Source: an uncultured Oscillospiraceae bacterium (GTDB lineage: Bacteria > Bacillota > Clostridia > Oscillospirales > Acutalibacteraceae). Taken from it: DNA of 15,796 nucleotides. The stretch covers positions 1 through 15,796 of the forward strand of contig UQZY01000040.1 in NCBI GenBank assembly GCA_900545655.1, read 5' to 3'. Both the position numbers and the translations under genes were made by a program. The notes under the pieces are model-generated. The model was not told the DNA's origin. It worked only from the letters and a program-made list of their open reading frames with translations, and did not search any database. Shown here piece by piece: positions 6,485 to 13,278 of this stretch; position 1 is the stretch's first letter; every line of letters begins with the position of its first letter.

Positions 6485-8140
6485 ATGGAAGACCGCAATA
6501 TTATTTTATCAGATGAACAGCAAATTTTTATTTCTAAAGCTATTCAGGGTAATAACATCCTTGTAGATGCGTGTATAGGGAGTGGAAAGACAACCGCCAT
6601 ACAGATGTTATGTAACAAAATGTCTCCTGATTTAAACATATTGTATTTGACATATAATCGTCTTTTAAAATTAGATGCAAAATCAAAAATAACATCAGAA
6701 AATGTTACAGTTACTAATTATCATGGATTTGCATATACTTCTTTGAAAGAAATCGGCATTTCCTCGGGAATTTCAGAGCTTATTCAAAAATTCAACGCGG
6801 TAAAACCAACGATAGGTAATTATGATGTTCTCATACTGGATGAATATCAAGATATTGATCTTGAACTCGCTGAAATGCTCGAATATATAAAAAAATCATG
6901 TTCTGGTATTCAAATAATTGCAGTTGGCGATATGAATCAAAAAATATATGATAAAACAACTCTTGATGTTTCGGATTTTATAAACAAATTTCTCGATAAC
7001 TATGTTTGTCTCGAATTTACAAAATGTTTCAGACTTTCAAAAAACATTGCGGAAACTCTTGGACGCATTTGGGAGAAAAAAATTGAAGGTGTAAATCAAA
7101 ATTGCATAGTTGAAAAATTGACATTAGCTCAAATTATAGATTTTTTATCATCGCAAAAGCCGGAGAATATTTTATGTCTTGGAAAAAGAGAAGGTGAAAT
7201 GACCTCTGTTCTAAACGAATTAGAATCAAAATATCCTGAAAAATTCAACAAAAAGACAGTATACGCAAGTATTAGAGAAAAAGACTCTGGAGGTGCAACT
7301 GATCCTAAAAAAACATCTGCAATTTTTACAACGTTTGATAGTAGTAAAGGATTAGAGAGACCAATAATTATATTACTTGTTTCTGCTCTTGTTGTTGGAG
7401 TGATATTATTTGTGTCCATCAAAGTGATTTTGCCAAATATGAAGTATAAATCTGCTATCAATGATATTGAAAAAGGTAATTATGAAGATGCATATACAGC
7501 TCTTATGGAACTTGATAATTATAAAGACTCGAAAGAACAACTTTATAAATTGTCGAACAGTCATCCTGAAATACTTCAAGTTGGCAATAGTATATTCTTT
7601 GGGAAGTATTATCAAAAAAATAGTAATGAAAAAGATATAATTGAATGGATTATATTAGAAAAAGATAAAGATAAAGCATTGGTTTTATCTAAATATTGTT
7701 TAGATTCTCAACCGTTTTCCACTATTATTACTGACGACAATTGGGAGAAATCGTCGTTGAGAAAATGGTTAAATGGTGATTTCTATGATTGCGCCTTTTC
7801 AGAGGAAAATGAAAAAAATAGTGTAATTTTATCTGTTGAGAGTGAAGCGTTAAACGATAAGATTTTTTTGTTAAGTGAGGACGAGGTATACAAGTATTTA
7901 CCTATTGACTCTGATAGGGTGGGCTTTGTCACTTCTTATGCTACAATGAAAGGCGCACAATCAAATAATGATGGAAGTTGTTGGTGGTGGCTTAGAGATT
8001 CAGCGAGAACAAGTTTGCATACAAAAGTTGTTTTGTTTGACGGTAAAATAAGTGATAATGGTCAACTTGTAACTGATGATGACAATGCTGTAAGGCCTGC
8101 AATGTGGATAAATCTACAATCTGTTTCAAAAAATACTTAA
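6485..8140 (+). CDS. Chimeric protein: truncated SF1 (UvrD-like) helicase fused to membrane-anchored TPR/DUF6273 protein
   Basis: The frame is uninterrupted. ATG 6485 is chosen because the earlier ATG (6425) lies inside the -10 box; GGTGATG at 6470-6476 is a moderate ribosome site. Counted from 6485, residues 1-294 are a superfamily-1 helicase: Walker A IGSGKTT (31-37), Walker B LILDEYQD (116-123), motif III VGDMNQKIYD (147-156), CFR of motif IV (181-183), and motif V TTFDSSKGLERP (282-293). Motif VI and the rest of domain 2A are missing. Instead, a transmembrane helix follows directly (about 294-316), then a TPR-like segment (about 321-356, with GNYEDAYTALMELDNYKDS) and a DUF6273 domain (about 365-548, with FGKY, WIILEKDKDKALVLSK, SLRKWLN, CWWWLRD and VRPAMWINL). 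The block is visibly AT-rich compared with its neighbours and looks acquired. Helicase activity is unlikely without motif VI. The function of DUF6273 is unknown. Confidence 0.8.
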   Translation: MEDRNIILSDEQQIFISKAIQGNNILVDACIGSGKTTAIQMLCNKMSPDLNILYLTYNRLLKLDAKSKITSENVTVTNYHGFAYTSLKEIGISSGISELIQKFNAVKPTIGNYDVLILDEYQDIDLELAEMLEYIKKSCSGIQIIAVGDMNQKIYDKTTLDVSDFINKFLDNYVCLEFTKCFRLSKNIAETLGRIWEKKIEGVNQNCIVEKLTLAQIIDFLSSQKPENILCLGKREGEMTSVLNELESKYPEKFNKKTVYASIREKDSGGATDPKKTSAIFTTFDSSKGLERPIIILLVSALVVGVILFVSIKVILPNMKYKSAINDIEKGNYEDAYTALMELDNYKDSKEQLYKLSNSHPEILQVGNSIFFGKYYQKNSNEKDIIEWIILEKDKDKALVLSKYCLDSQPFSTIITDDNWEKSSLRKWLNGDFYDCAFSEENEKNSVILSVESEALNDKIFLLSEDEVYKYLPIDSDRVGFVTSYATMKGAQSNNDGSCWWWLRDSARTSLHTKVVLFDGKISDNGQLVTDDDNAVRPAMWINLQSVSKNT

Positions 8141-8149
8141 TAAAAGTCA

Positions 8150-8182
8150 ATCACCCTGCCTACGGCAGGGTGATCTTTTTTT
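8150..8182 (+). terminator. Rho-independent terminator after the chimeric gene
   Basis: An 11-bp perfect stem ATCACCCTGCC / GGCAGGGTGAT with a TAC loop is followed by a seven-T run. It begins 9 bases after the stop codon. Confidence 0.92.
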
Positions 8183-8223
8183 GATTTATACTTGTTTGAA
8201 AATCTTATGTAAACACACAAAAA

Positions 8224-8257
8224 AGCACCGTTTGTTCGATTGACGAACAAATGTGCT
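8224..8257. promoter_or_regulatory. Inverted repeat across the -35 of the mini-ORF promoter
   Basis: TTTGTTCG (8231-8238) and CGAACAAA (8244-8251) form an 8-bp perfect inverted repeat with a 5-base centre, extended by AGCAC / GTGCT outside with a small mismatch. It overlaps the -35 box and so could be a repressor operator, or a terminator-like hairpin. Confidence 0.45.
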
Positions 8258-8269
8258 GCATAGTATGAT
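8240..8269 (+). promoter_or_regulatory. Plus-strand promoter of the mini-ORF locus
   Basis: TTGACG (8240-8245) and TATGAT (8264-8269) are separated by 18 bases, a good sigma-A promoter. The predicted start near 8276 would give a leader of about 58 bases before the mini-ORF at 8334. Confidence 0.55.
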
Positions 8270-8333
8270 GTTCGGGAAAGGTGAATCAGGACGGCAGGCG
8301 GTTTGCACACCAAGCGAAGGCGAGGTGATGCTT

Positions 8334-8381
8334 ATGCGTATAACCTTACTATACGATTTCTATAGTTGTAAGAAAACGTAA
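8334..8381 (+). CDS. Candidate 15-residue peptide of a type I toxin-like locus
   Basis: A very short ORF, MRITLLYDFYSCKKT, starts with ATG at 8334; GAGGTG (8322-8327) gives near-ideal ribosome spacing. An in-frame ATG at 8328 would add two residues. The peptide is partly hydrophobic with a basic tail. It lies between two facing promoters and is followed by a hairpin at 8384-8410. The layout (long leader, strong but possibly hidden ribosome site, opposing small transcript, pairing ends) is that of type I toxin-antitoxin loci. The peptide is shorter than known toxins of this kind, so it may be degenerate, or the locus may instead be a non-coding RNA. Confidence 0.35.
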   Translation: MRITLLYDFYSCKKT

Positions 8382-8383
8382 AT

Positions 8384-8410
8384 AATCGCCCTGCCGGTAA
8401 CAGGGCGATT
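8384..8410. terminator. Hairpin between the two facing transcripts
   Basis: A 10-bp perfect stem AATCGCCCTG / CAGGGCGATT with a 7-base loop starts 3 bases after the mini-ORF stop. The T-run is poor on both sides, so termination may be partial. The stem resembles the terminator at 8150-8174 (ATCnCCCTGCC...AGGGnGAT). Confidence 0.5.
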
Positions 8411-8465
8411 GTTCTATAATCCAACGTTTCCGGCAAACCGTCTGTTTGATTTACCTTTCGTTTTC

Positions 8466-8494
8466 ATTATAAATACTTTTACCATTCAAATCAA
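8466..8494 (-). promoter_or_regulatory. Minus-strand promoter facing the mini-ORF
   Basis: On the minus strand TTGATT (8494-8489) and a perfect TATAAT (8471-8466) are 17 bases apart. The transcript would start near 8459 and run leftward across the right inverted repeat and hairpin, giving a small RNA antisense to the mini-ORF transcript's 3' region. The -35 overlaps the last codon of the neighbouring oxidoreductase gene. Confidence 0.55.
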
Positions 8495-10113
8495 TAGTCG
8501 TGTTCGTCCGTAAGGATAGCTTCGGCTATGCGGATACCGTCGACGCCTGCGGAGACGATTCCGCCCGCATAGCCGGCTCCCTCGCCGCACGGATAGACGC
8601 CCCCGAGAACGTTTTCACCCTGAAAACATTCGTAGAAGTCGCCGCGAAGGATTCGCACGGGCGACGACGAACGTGATTCGGGGGCGGTCAGTACGGCGTC
8701 GGGGAGGGCAAAGCCCTGCAGCTTTTCATCCATTTTGAGGATGGCGGAAGCCATCGTATCCGTAACCTTTTTCGGCAGGACTTTGCGTATGTCCGACGGA
8801 GTTACTCCGGTCGGACAGCTGGGACGCACTGCGCCGAGACGTTTTGACGGCGTATCCTTCAGGAAATCGCCGACAAGCTGCGCGGGTGCGGTATAGTCGC
8901 TGCCTCCGAGAGAAAATGCGGCGCTCTCTATCCTGCGCTGCAGGTGCATACCTGCGAGCGGATGAGAGCTCCCGAAGTCCTCGGGCTCAATTCCGACCAG
9001 CAACGCTGAGTTGGAATTTTCTTTATCTCTGGCATATTCGCTCATACCGTTTACAACCAGCATGTTCTCTTCACTTGAGGCAGCGACTACCGTGCCTCCG
9101 GGACACATACAGAAGGTGTATGCGCCCCGACCGTGCTCGGGATGACATGCCATCTTGTAGTTTGCGGCACCAAGTGCCGGATGACCGGCGAATTTTCCGT
9201 ACTGCGCACGGTCGATCATCTCACGTGGGTGCTCGATTCTGGCACCCACGGAGAAAGGCTTTTGCATAAGGGTGATTCCCTTTGAATAAAGCATTTCAAC
9301 CGTATCTCTTGCAGAGTGACCTATGGCAAGAACAACGGTATCTGTCTCGATATCCGTCTTGCTTCCGTTAAGGTCCTCGTATGTGATTCCGTGTATATAA
9401 TTATTGGCAACTATGAGGTCGGTGAGTCTGCAGCCGAAGTGTACCTCTCCGCCTAGCGAAATAACCTCATTTCGGAGATTTTTTACTACATCCACAAGCT
9501 TGTCGGTCCCGATATGAGGATAGTTTGAGTAGAGTATCTGCTCGGGTGCGCCGAAATGAATGAATTCGGTGAATATCTTTCGTTGTTTTTTATCCTTGAT
9601 ACCGGTCGTAAGCTTTCCGTCCGAAAATGTACCGGCACCGCCCTCACCGAACTGTACATTGGAATTAGTGTTAAGCTTTCTTGTGCTCCAAAAGTCATAT
9701 ACGTCTTTTGTTCTGGTGTCAACATCGTTTCCCCGTTCAAGCACTATAGGCTTAAGGCCTGCTCTTGCAAGCATAAGTGAGCAGAACATACCTGCAGGTC
9801 CGAAGCCTATGACTATAGGACGAAAGTGGGACTTGCGTTTGTTTTCAACGGGGACATACTCGTAAAATTCCGATTCGCCGACTCTGCGGGAATCGCATCT
9901 TTTTAAGATTTTGTCTTCGTTTCCGTCTACGGATACATCGACCGTGTATACAAAGTATATGTTTTCATTCTTTTTTCGCGAATCGATTGATCTCTTGAAA
10001 ACGGAGATTTCGCGGATATCCTCTGCCCGTACCTTTATCATTTTTGCCGCCGCAAGCTTAAGCTCGTCCGGCGTATGGTCTATGGGCAGCTTTATCTCAT
10101 TGATTCTTATCAT
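8491..10113 (-). CDS. FAD-dependent oxidoreductase, COG2509-like (uncharacterised dehydrogenase family)
   Basis: This 540-residue, probably cytoplasmic flavoprotein has a family-typical layout. An N-terminal ferredoxin-like region of about 95 residues comes first, then the dinucleotide-binding fold VIGFGPAGMF (101-110; G103, G105, G108) ending at E126. A characteristic block QFGEGGAGTFSDGKLTTGIKD (about 154-174) follows, then an inserted domain with two or three cysteines (CHPEHGRGAYTFCMCPGG), and a C-terminal FAD closing motif VYPCGEGAGYAGGIVSAGVDG. The family is widespread in Firmicutes, but its substrate is not established. The start ATG (10113) overlaps the stop of the upstream flavoprotein gene by one base (TAATG), with AGGGAG about 11 bases upstream, so the two are co-transcribed. 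Confidence 0.88.
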   Translation of the reverse strand: MIRINEIKLPIDHTPDELKLAAAKMIKVRAEDIREISVFKRSIDSRKKNENIYFVYTVDVSVDGNEDKILKRCDSRRVGESEFYEYVPVENKRKSHFRPIVIGFGPAGMFCSLMLARAGLKPIVLERGNDVDTRTKDVYDFWSTRKLNTNSNVQFGEGGAGTFSDGKLTTGIKDKKQRKIFTEFIHFGAPEQILYSNYPHIGTDKLVDVVKNLRNEVISLGGEVHFGCRLTDLIVANNYIHGITYEDLNGSKTDIETDTVVLAIGHSARDTVEMLYSKGITLMQKPFSVGARIEHPREMIDRAQYGKFAGHPALGAANYKMACHPEHGRGAYTFCMCPGGTVVAASSEENMLVVNGMSEYARDKENSNSALLVGIEPEDFGSSHPLAGMHLQRRIESAAFSLGGSDYTAPAQLVGDFLKDTPSKRLGAVRPSCPTGVTPSDIRKVLPKKVTDTMASAILKMDEKLQGFALPDAVLTAPESRSSSPVRILRGDFYECFQGENVLGGVYPCGEGAGYAGGIVSAGVDGIRIAEAILTDEHDY

Positions 10114-11333
10114 TAATCAAAAATCTCCCTTACAATTTCAATTCCGTGTTTTTCTGCGATTTCCTCTGCGACCTTTATTCCCGAGCCCCATGCGAAGTGG
10201 AGGTTGTAGCCGCCGCAAAGACCGTCAACGTTCAGGAGCTCGCCGCAGATGAAGAGGTTTTCGTGTTTTTTTGTTTCAAGCGAGCCGTCCTTCAGTTCTT
10301 CCGCCCCGACTCCGCCGCGTGTGACCTGAGCGTCATTCCACGAATTCGTGCCGATTGCGGTTAGGGGAAGGGAGATAATATTCAGTGCAATTTTATTTAT
10401 GTCACCGTCGGAAATACGAAAAACGGTTTCGGCGATTTTTTTACTCATTATTCCGTAAAGAATCTCCGGCCCGCAGCTTTCTCCGTATCTGTCAATCTGT
10501 CTGCCGAGGTAGTTGTTTATGTCTGACAGACCGAGGTCCGGTGTAAAGCAAATATTGAGCTTTGGTTTTTCTCCGCGTGCAGTCATCCTTGCAACGTCTC
10601 CCGAAAGCTGCATGGCGGGTATTCCTGAGATGCCGTATTCGGTAAAGAGTAATTCTCCCTCGGCATATTTTATCGGCGTGTCGTCCGTATCCTTTTCATC
10701 ACGGAGAAACAATACTCCGTGGAAGCGGCAGCCGTGCAGCTCTTTAACAAAGCTTTCCTCCGTTTTTATCTGAACGAGTGCGGGGGAAATAGGCTCGTAT
10801 CGTATGCCGAGCTCTTTCAGTAGTTTATAGCCGTCTCCGTCCGTACCGTGAGCTTTTGCCGCTTTCCCGCCCAAAGCTAAAACACACGTGTCAAAGTGCT
10901 CTTTTTTGTTGACGATGTATCCGTTTTCACAGCTGTCAAGTGACTGAACTTTACAGTCTGTAACACACGTTATTCCGAGGCGTTTGAGTTCTATTTCAAG
11001 TGTATCCCTGACGGAATTTGCATTCATCGAATACGGGTAAAGTCTTCCGTCCTCGTCTCGCAGCTTCATGCCGAGATCCGAGAAAAATCTCATACACTCT
11101 ATTGTTGAAAAATTGTTTATAACGGTGTCTGTGATTTTTTTATCACCGTTATAAAAGTCGCTGCTCATATTAAAATTTGAAAGGTTGCAGCGTCCGTTAC
11201 CCGTTGCGGAAATTTTCTTTCCGGGCAGAGGAAGCTTTTCAAATACGGTGATTTCGGCATCACCTATCAGATTTTTAAGCTTTATGGCGCAGGCGAGGCC
11301 GGACGCCCCGCCTCCTAAAATTGCAGCTTTCAT
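10113..11333 (-). CDS. NAD(P)/FAD-dependent oxidoreductase, HI0933/YhiN family
   Basis: This 406-residue flavoprotein of the HI0933-like family (COG2081) is often named aminoacetone oxidase family in annotation; the true reaction is uncertain. Family signatures are very clear: N-terminal GGGASG (7-12), then E32 after the second strand, PGKKISATGNGRCNLSN (37-53), and near the C-terminus CGELLNVDGLCGGYNLHFAW (363-382), which closes over the FAD. Length is standard. The ATG at 11333 has AAAAAAGGAGT just upstream. It is the first gene of a two-gene flavoprotein operon and overlaps the second by one base. Confidence 0.92.
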   Translation of the reverse strand: MKAAILGGGASGLACAIKLKNLIGDAEITVFEKLPLPGKKISATGNGRCNLSNFNMSSDFYNGDKKITDTVINNFSTIECMRFFSDLGMKLRDEDGRLYPYSMNANSVRDTLEIELKRLGITCVTDCKVQSLDSCENGYIVNKKEHFDTCVLALGGKAAKAHGTDGDGYKLLKELGIRYEPISPALVQIKTEESFVKELHGCRFHGVLFLRDEKDTDDTPIKYAEGELLFTEYGISGIPAMQLSGDVARMTARGEKPKLNICFTPDLGLSDINNYLGRQIDRYGESCGPEILYGIMSKKIAETVFRISDGDINKIALNIISLPLTAIGTNSWNDAQVTRGGVGAEELKDGSLETKKHENLFICGELLNVDGLCGGYNLHFAWGSGIKVAEEIAEKHGIEIVREIFD

Positions 11334-11353
11334 TTTTACTCCTTTTTTGATTG

Positions 11354-11414
11354 CCGTTTTGTATGATTAAATGATTTTGCTGTTTGCGTCTGTTTTGTAC
11401 TTTCCGTTTTGTAC
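11354..11414. repeat. Three copies of (C)(C/T)GTTTTGTA upstream of the flavoprotein operon
   Basis: Copies are at 11354-11363, 11390-11399 and 11405-11414. They lie 20-80 bases before the start of the minus-strand operon, where its promoter should be. No convincing -10/-35 pair was found there. They could be binding sites for a regulator, or chance AT-rich repeats. Confidence 0.35.
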
Positions 11415-11430
11415 TTATCAGATATATCGA

Positions 11431-11472
11431 TTATTGATTTTGACGTGACTTTTATCGGCGAAAATCAATTAT
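11431..11472. repeat. AT-rich inverted repeat in the divergent region
   Basis: TTATTGATTTT (11431-11441) and AAAATCAATTA (11461-11471) are nearly perfect reverse complements with one mismatch and a 19-base loop. It has no T-tail on either side. The 322-base non-coding region 11334-11655 otherwise contains the repeats and promoters listed here. Confidence 0.4.
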
Positions 11473-11586
11473 TCATGTTTAATGATTTTATATTTATCTG
11501 AAACCGGACAGCTTTCTTTCATTTTATTTAATCCGGGCGTAATACCAGTATAATAGTACAAAAACCGTCAAAACTCAACGTCCTGT

Positions 11587-11615
11587 TTGACTTAATTGTG
11601 TATACGTTGTAAAAT
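11587..11615 (+). promoter_or_regulatory. Sigma-A promoter of the rml operon
   Basis: TTGACT (11587-11592), a 17-base spacer and TAAAAT (11610-11615) make a good promoter about 77 bases before the rmlA start. Other partial signals nearby are TATAAT at 11549-11554 and a perfect TTGACA at 11634-11639, each without a good partner element. Confidence 0.6.
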
Positions 11616-11691
11616 ATACGAGCGATATTTTGCTTGACACATTTAAATTTTACAAATGACATATCTGAATTTTACAGAACGAGGTGTTTAC

Positions 11692-12645
11692 TTGAAAGGA
11701 ATTATTCTGGCAGGTGGCTCCGGAACAAGACTTTATCCGCTTACGAGAGTAACGAGTAAGCAGTTGCTTCCCATATATGACAAGCCGATGGTTTTTTATC
11801 CGCTTTCTATGCTGATGCTTGCGGGGATACAGGATATTCTTATTATCTCGACTCCCGAGGATACTCCGAGGTTTGAAAACCTTCTCGGGACGGGCGAACT
11901 GTTCGGACTCAACATCTCATATGCCGTACAGGAGGCTCCGAACGGACTTGCCGAGGCGTTCCTGATAGGTGAGGAGTTCATAGGTGATGACAGCGTTGCC
12001 ATGATTCTCGGAGACAACATCTTCTACGGAAACGGACTCGGACATATACTGAGACAGGCAGCCTTAACGGCATCGGATCCGGAAAACTCAAAGGCCACCA
12101 TCTTCGGCTATTATGTTGACAATCCGCAGGCATTCGGTGTTATCGAGTTTGACGAGGAGAAAAACGTCATTTCAATTGAGGAAAAGCCCCAGGAGCCGAA
12201 GTCGAATTATGCTGTAACGGGACTTTATTTCTATGACAACAGAGTAGTGGACTTTGCAAAAAGGATAAAGCCGTCCGAACGCGGGGAGCTTGAGATAACC
12301 GACTTGAACAGACTTTACCTTGAGGCTGGAGACCTTGACGTAAAGCTTATGGGACGCGGCTTTGCGTGGATGGATACGGGAACCGTAGATGCCCTTAACA
12401 ACGCGGCGAATTTTATAAAAACTCTCGAAGAGGGACAGGGAATAATTATTTCGGCTCCCGAAGAGATTGCATACAATTCACGTTGGATTTCCAAAAAGAC
12501 TCTTCTTGAGTCGGCAAACCTCTACGGTAAATCCAAGTATGGCAACCACTTAAGACGTGTTGCCGAAGGGGCGATACTCTATTCGGAAAAATTCGGAGAG
12601 CGTCCTATCTGGGGCAGAGATGCTCTGAACAATACGGGAGAATAA
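11692..12645 (+). CDS. rmlA: Glucose-1-phosphate thymidylyltransferase
   Basis: RmlA joins glucose-1-phosphate and dTTP to dTDP-glucose, the first step to dTDP-L-rhamnose for cell-surface glycans. The nucleotide-binding signature GIILAGGSGTRLYPLT sits at residues 3-18, with the sugar-phosphate and metal regions QEAPNGLAEAF (80-90) and LGDN (106-109), and SNYAVTGLYFYD further on. The start is TTG at 11692, not the ATG at 11656: GAGGTG lies 5 bases before the TTG, and only this start puts the signature at the N-terminus as in other RmlA proteins. The protein has 317 residues. The last 20-25 (after the usual YGNHL-type end) are an extra tail with GERPIWGRDALNN. It is first in the operon, and the spacing to rmlC is 11 bases. 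Confidence 0.93.
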   Translation: MKGIILAGGSGTRLYPLTRVTSKQLLPIYDKPMVFYPLSMLMLAGIQDILIISTPEDTPRFENLLGTGELFGLNISYAVQEAPNGLAEAFLIGEEFIGDDSVAMILGDNIFYGNGLGHILRQAALTASDPENSKATIFGYYVDNPQAFGVIEFDEEKNVISIEEKPQEPKSNYAVTGLYFYDNRVVDFAKRIKPSERGELEITDLNRLYLEAGDLDVKLMGRGFAWMDTGTVDALNNAANFIKTLEEGQGIIISAPEEIAYNSRWISKKTLLESANLYGKSKYGNHLRRVAEGAILYSEKFGERPIWGRDALNNTGE

Positions 12646-12656
12646 AGGGTGTTTTG

Positions 12657-13205
12657 ATGATAACAGTATCAGAGACTGAACTTGACGGAGTTCTCATTGT
12701 TGAGCCGAAGGTATTCGGTGACAACAGGGGCTGGTTTATGGAGACTTATTCAAGGCGTGACTTTGAGGATGCCGGAATAACCGCCGAATTTGTGCAGGAC
12801 AACAGATCCTTCAGCTCAAAGAAGGGAATAATAAGGGGACTTCATTTTCAGAGGAATCCCATGTGTCAGGCAAAGCTGCTTACCTGCCTTAAGGGTGAGA
12901 TTCTCGACGTTGCGGTTGACCTTAGAAAAGATTCTCCCACTTATAAGAAATGGATTTCCGTTAAGCTTACCGCAGAAAACAAGAAGCAGATTTTCATACC
13001 GAAGGGCTTTGCACACGGATTTTTGACTCTTACAGACGACGTTGAAATCATGTACAAGTGTGATGAACTCTATTCACCCGAGTGCGACGGAGGAATCCGT
13101 TTTGACGACCCGGAGATAGGTGTTGAATGGGGCGTAGAGAATCCGATTCTTTCGGAAAAAGATAAAAACGCGCCTTATTTGAAGGATATAAAGCTTGATT
13201 TTTAA
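12657..13205 (+). CDS. rmlC: dTDP-4-dehydrorhamnose 3,5-epimerase
   Basis: RmlC epimerises C3 and C5 of dTDP-4-keto-6-deoxyglucose, the third step of dTDP-L-rhamnose synthesis. The 182-residue protein shows the cupin-fold hallmarks F-G-D-N-R-G-W-F (20-27), F-V-Q-D-N-R-S-F-S (45-53), G-I-I-R-G-L-H-F-Q (57-65) with catalytic H63, F-I-P-K-G-F-A-H-G-F (113-122) and Y133 at the expected catalytic tyrosine. Length is normal. ATG 12657 is chosen over the TTG one codon earlier; AAAGGGTG lies just upstream. It belongs to the rmlA-rmlC-rmlD transcription unit. Confidence 0.95.
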   Translation: MITVSETELDGVLIVEPKVFGDNRGWFMETYSRRDFEDAGITAEFVQDNRSFSSKKGIIRGLHFQRNPMCQAKLLTCLKGEILDVAVDLRKDSPTYKKWISVKLTAENKKQIFIPKGFAHGFLTLTDDVEIMYKCDELYSPECDGGIRFDDPEIGVEWGVENPILSEKDKNAPYLKDIKLDF

Positions 13206-13278
13206 GCCCTTTGACGGATTTACGGATTTTTGAACCGGCCTTGAATTTTTTTGTGAATAACAGGAAAGGAGCCCCTTC

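Larger units (their letters stand above)
8277..8460. repeat. Imperfect inverted repeat bounding the mini-ORF locus
   Basis: The left end (8277-8306, starting GAAAGGTGAATCA and ending CAGGCGGTTTGC) matches the reverse complement of the right end (8433-8460: GAAAGGTAAATCA ... CAGACGGTTTGC) with only a few substitutions and a short gap. In RNA the two ends would pair at long range; in DNA they give both facing transcripts nearly the same 5' sequence. Confidence 0.6.

Noticed and set aside
8231..8251. LexA (SOS) box at the mini-ORF promoter
   Set aside because: The Firmicutes SOS box is CGAAC-N4-GTTCG; here the half-sites are in the opposite order (GTTCG-N5-CGAAC).
8844..9269. Plus-strand ORF opposite the COG2509-like gene, and similar long opposite-strand ORFs at 3397-3743, 9556-9865 and 5708-6112
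   Set aside because: They lie wholly antisense to well-supported genes and their translations show no recognisable domain; they are coding-strand shadows.
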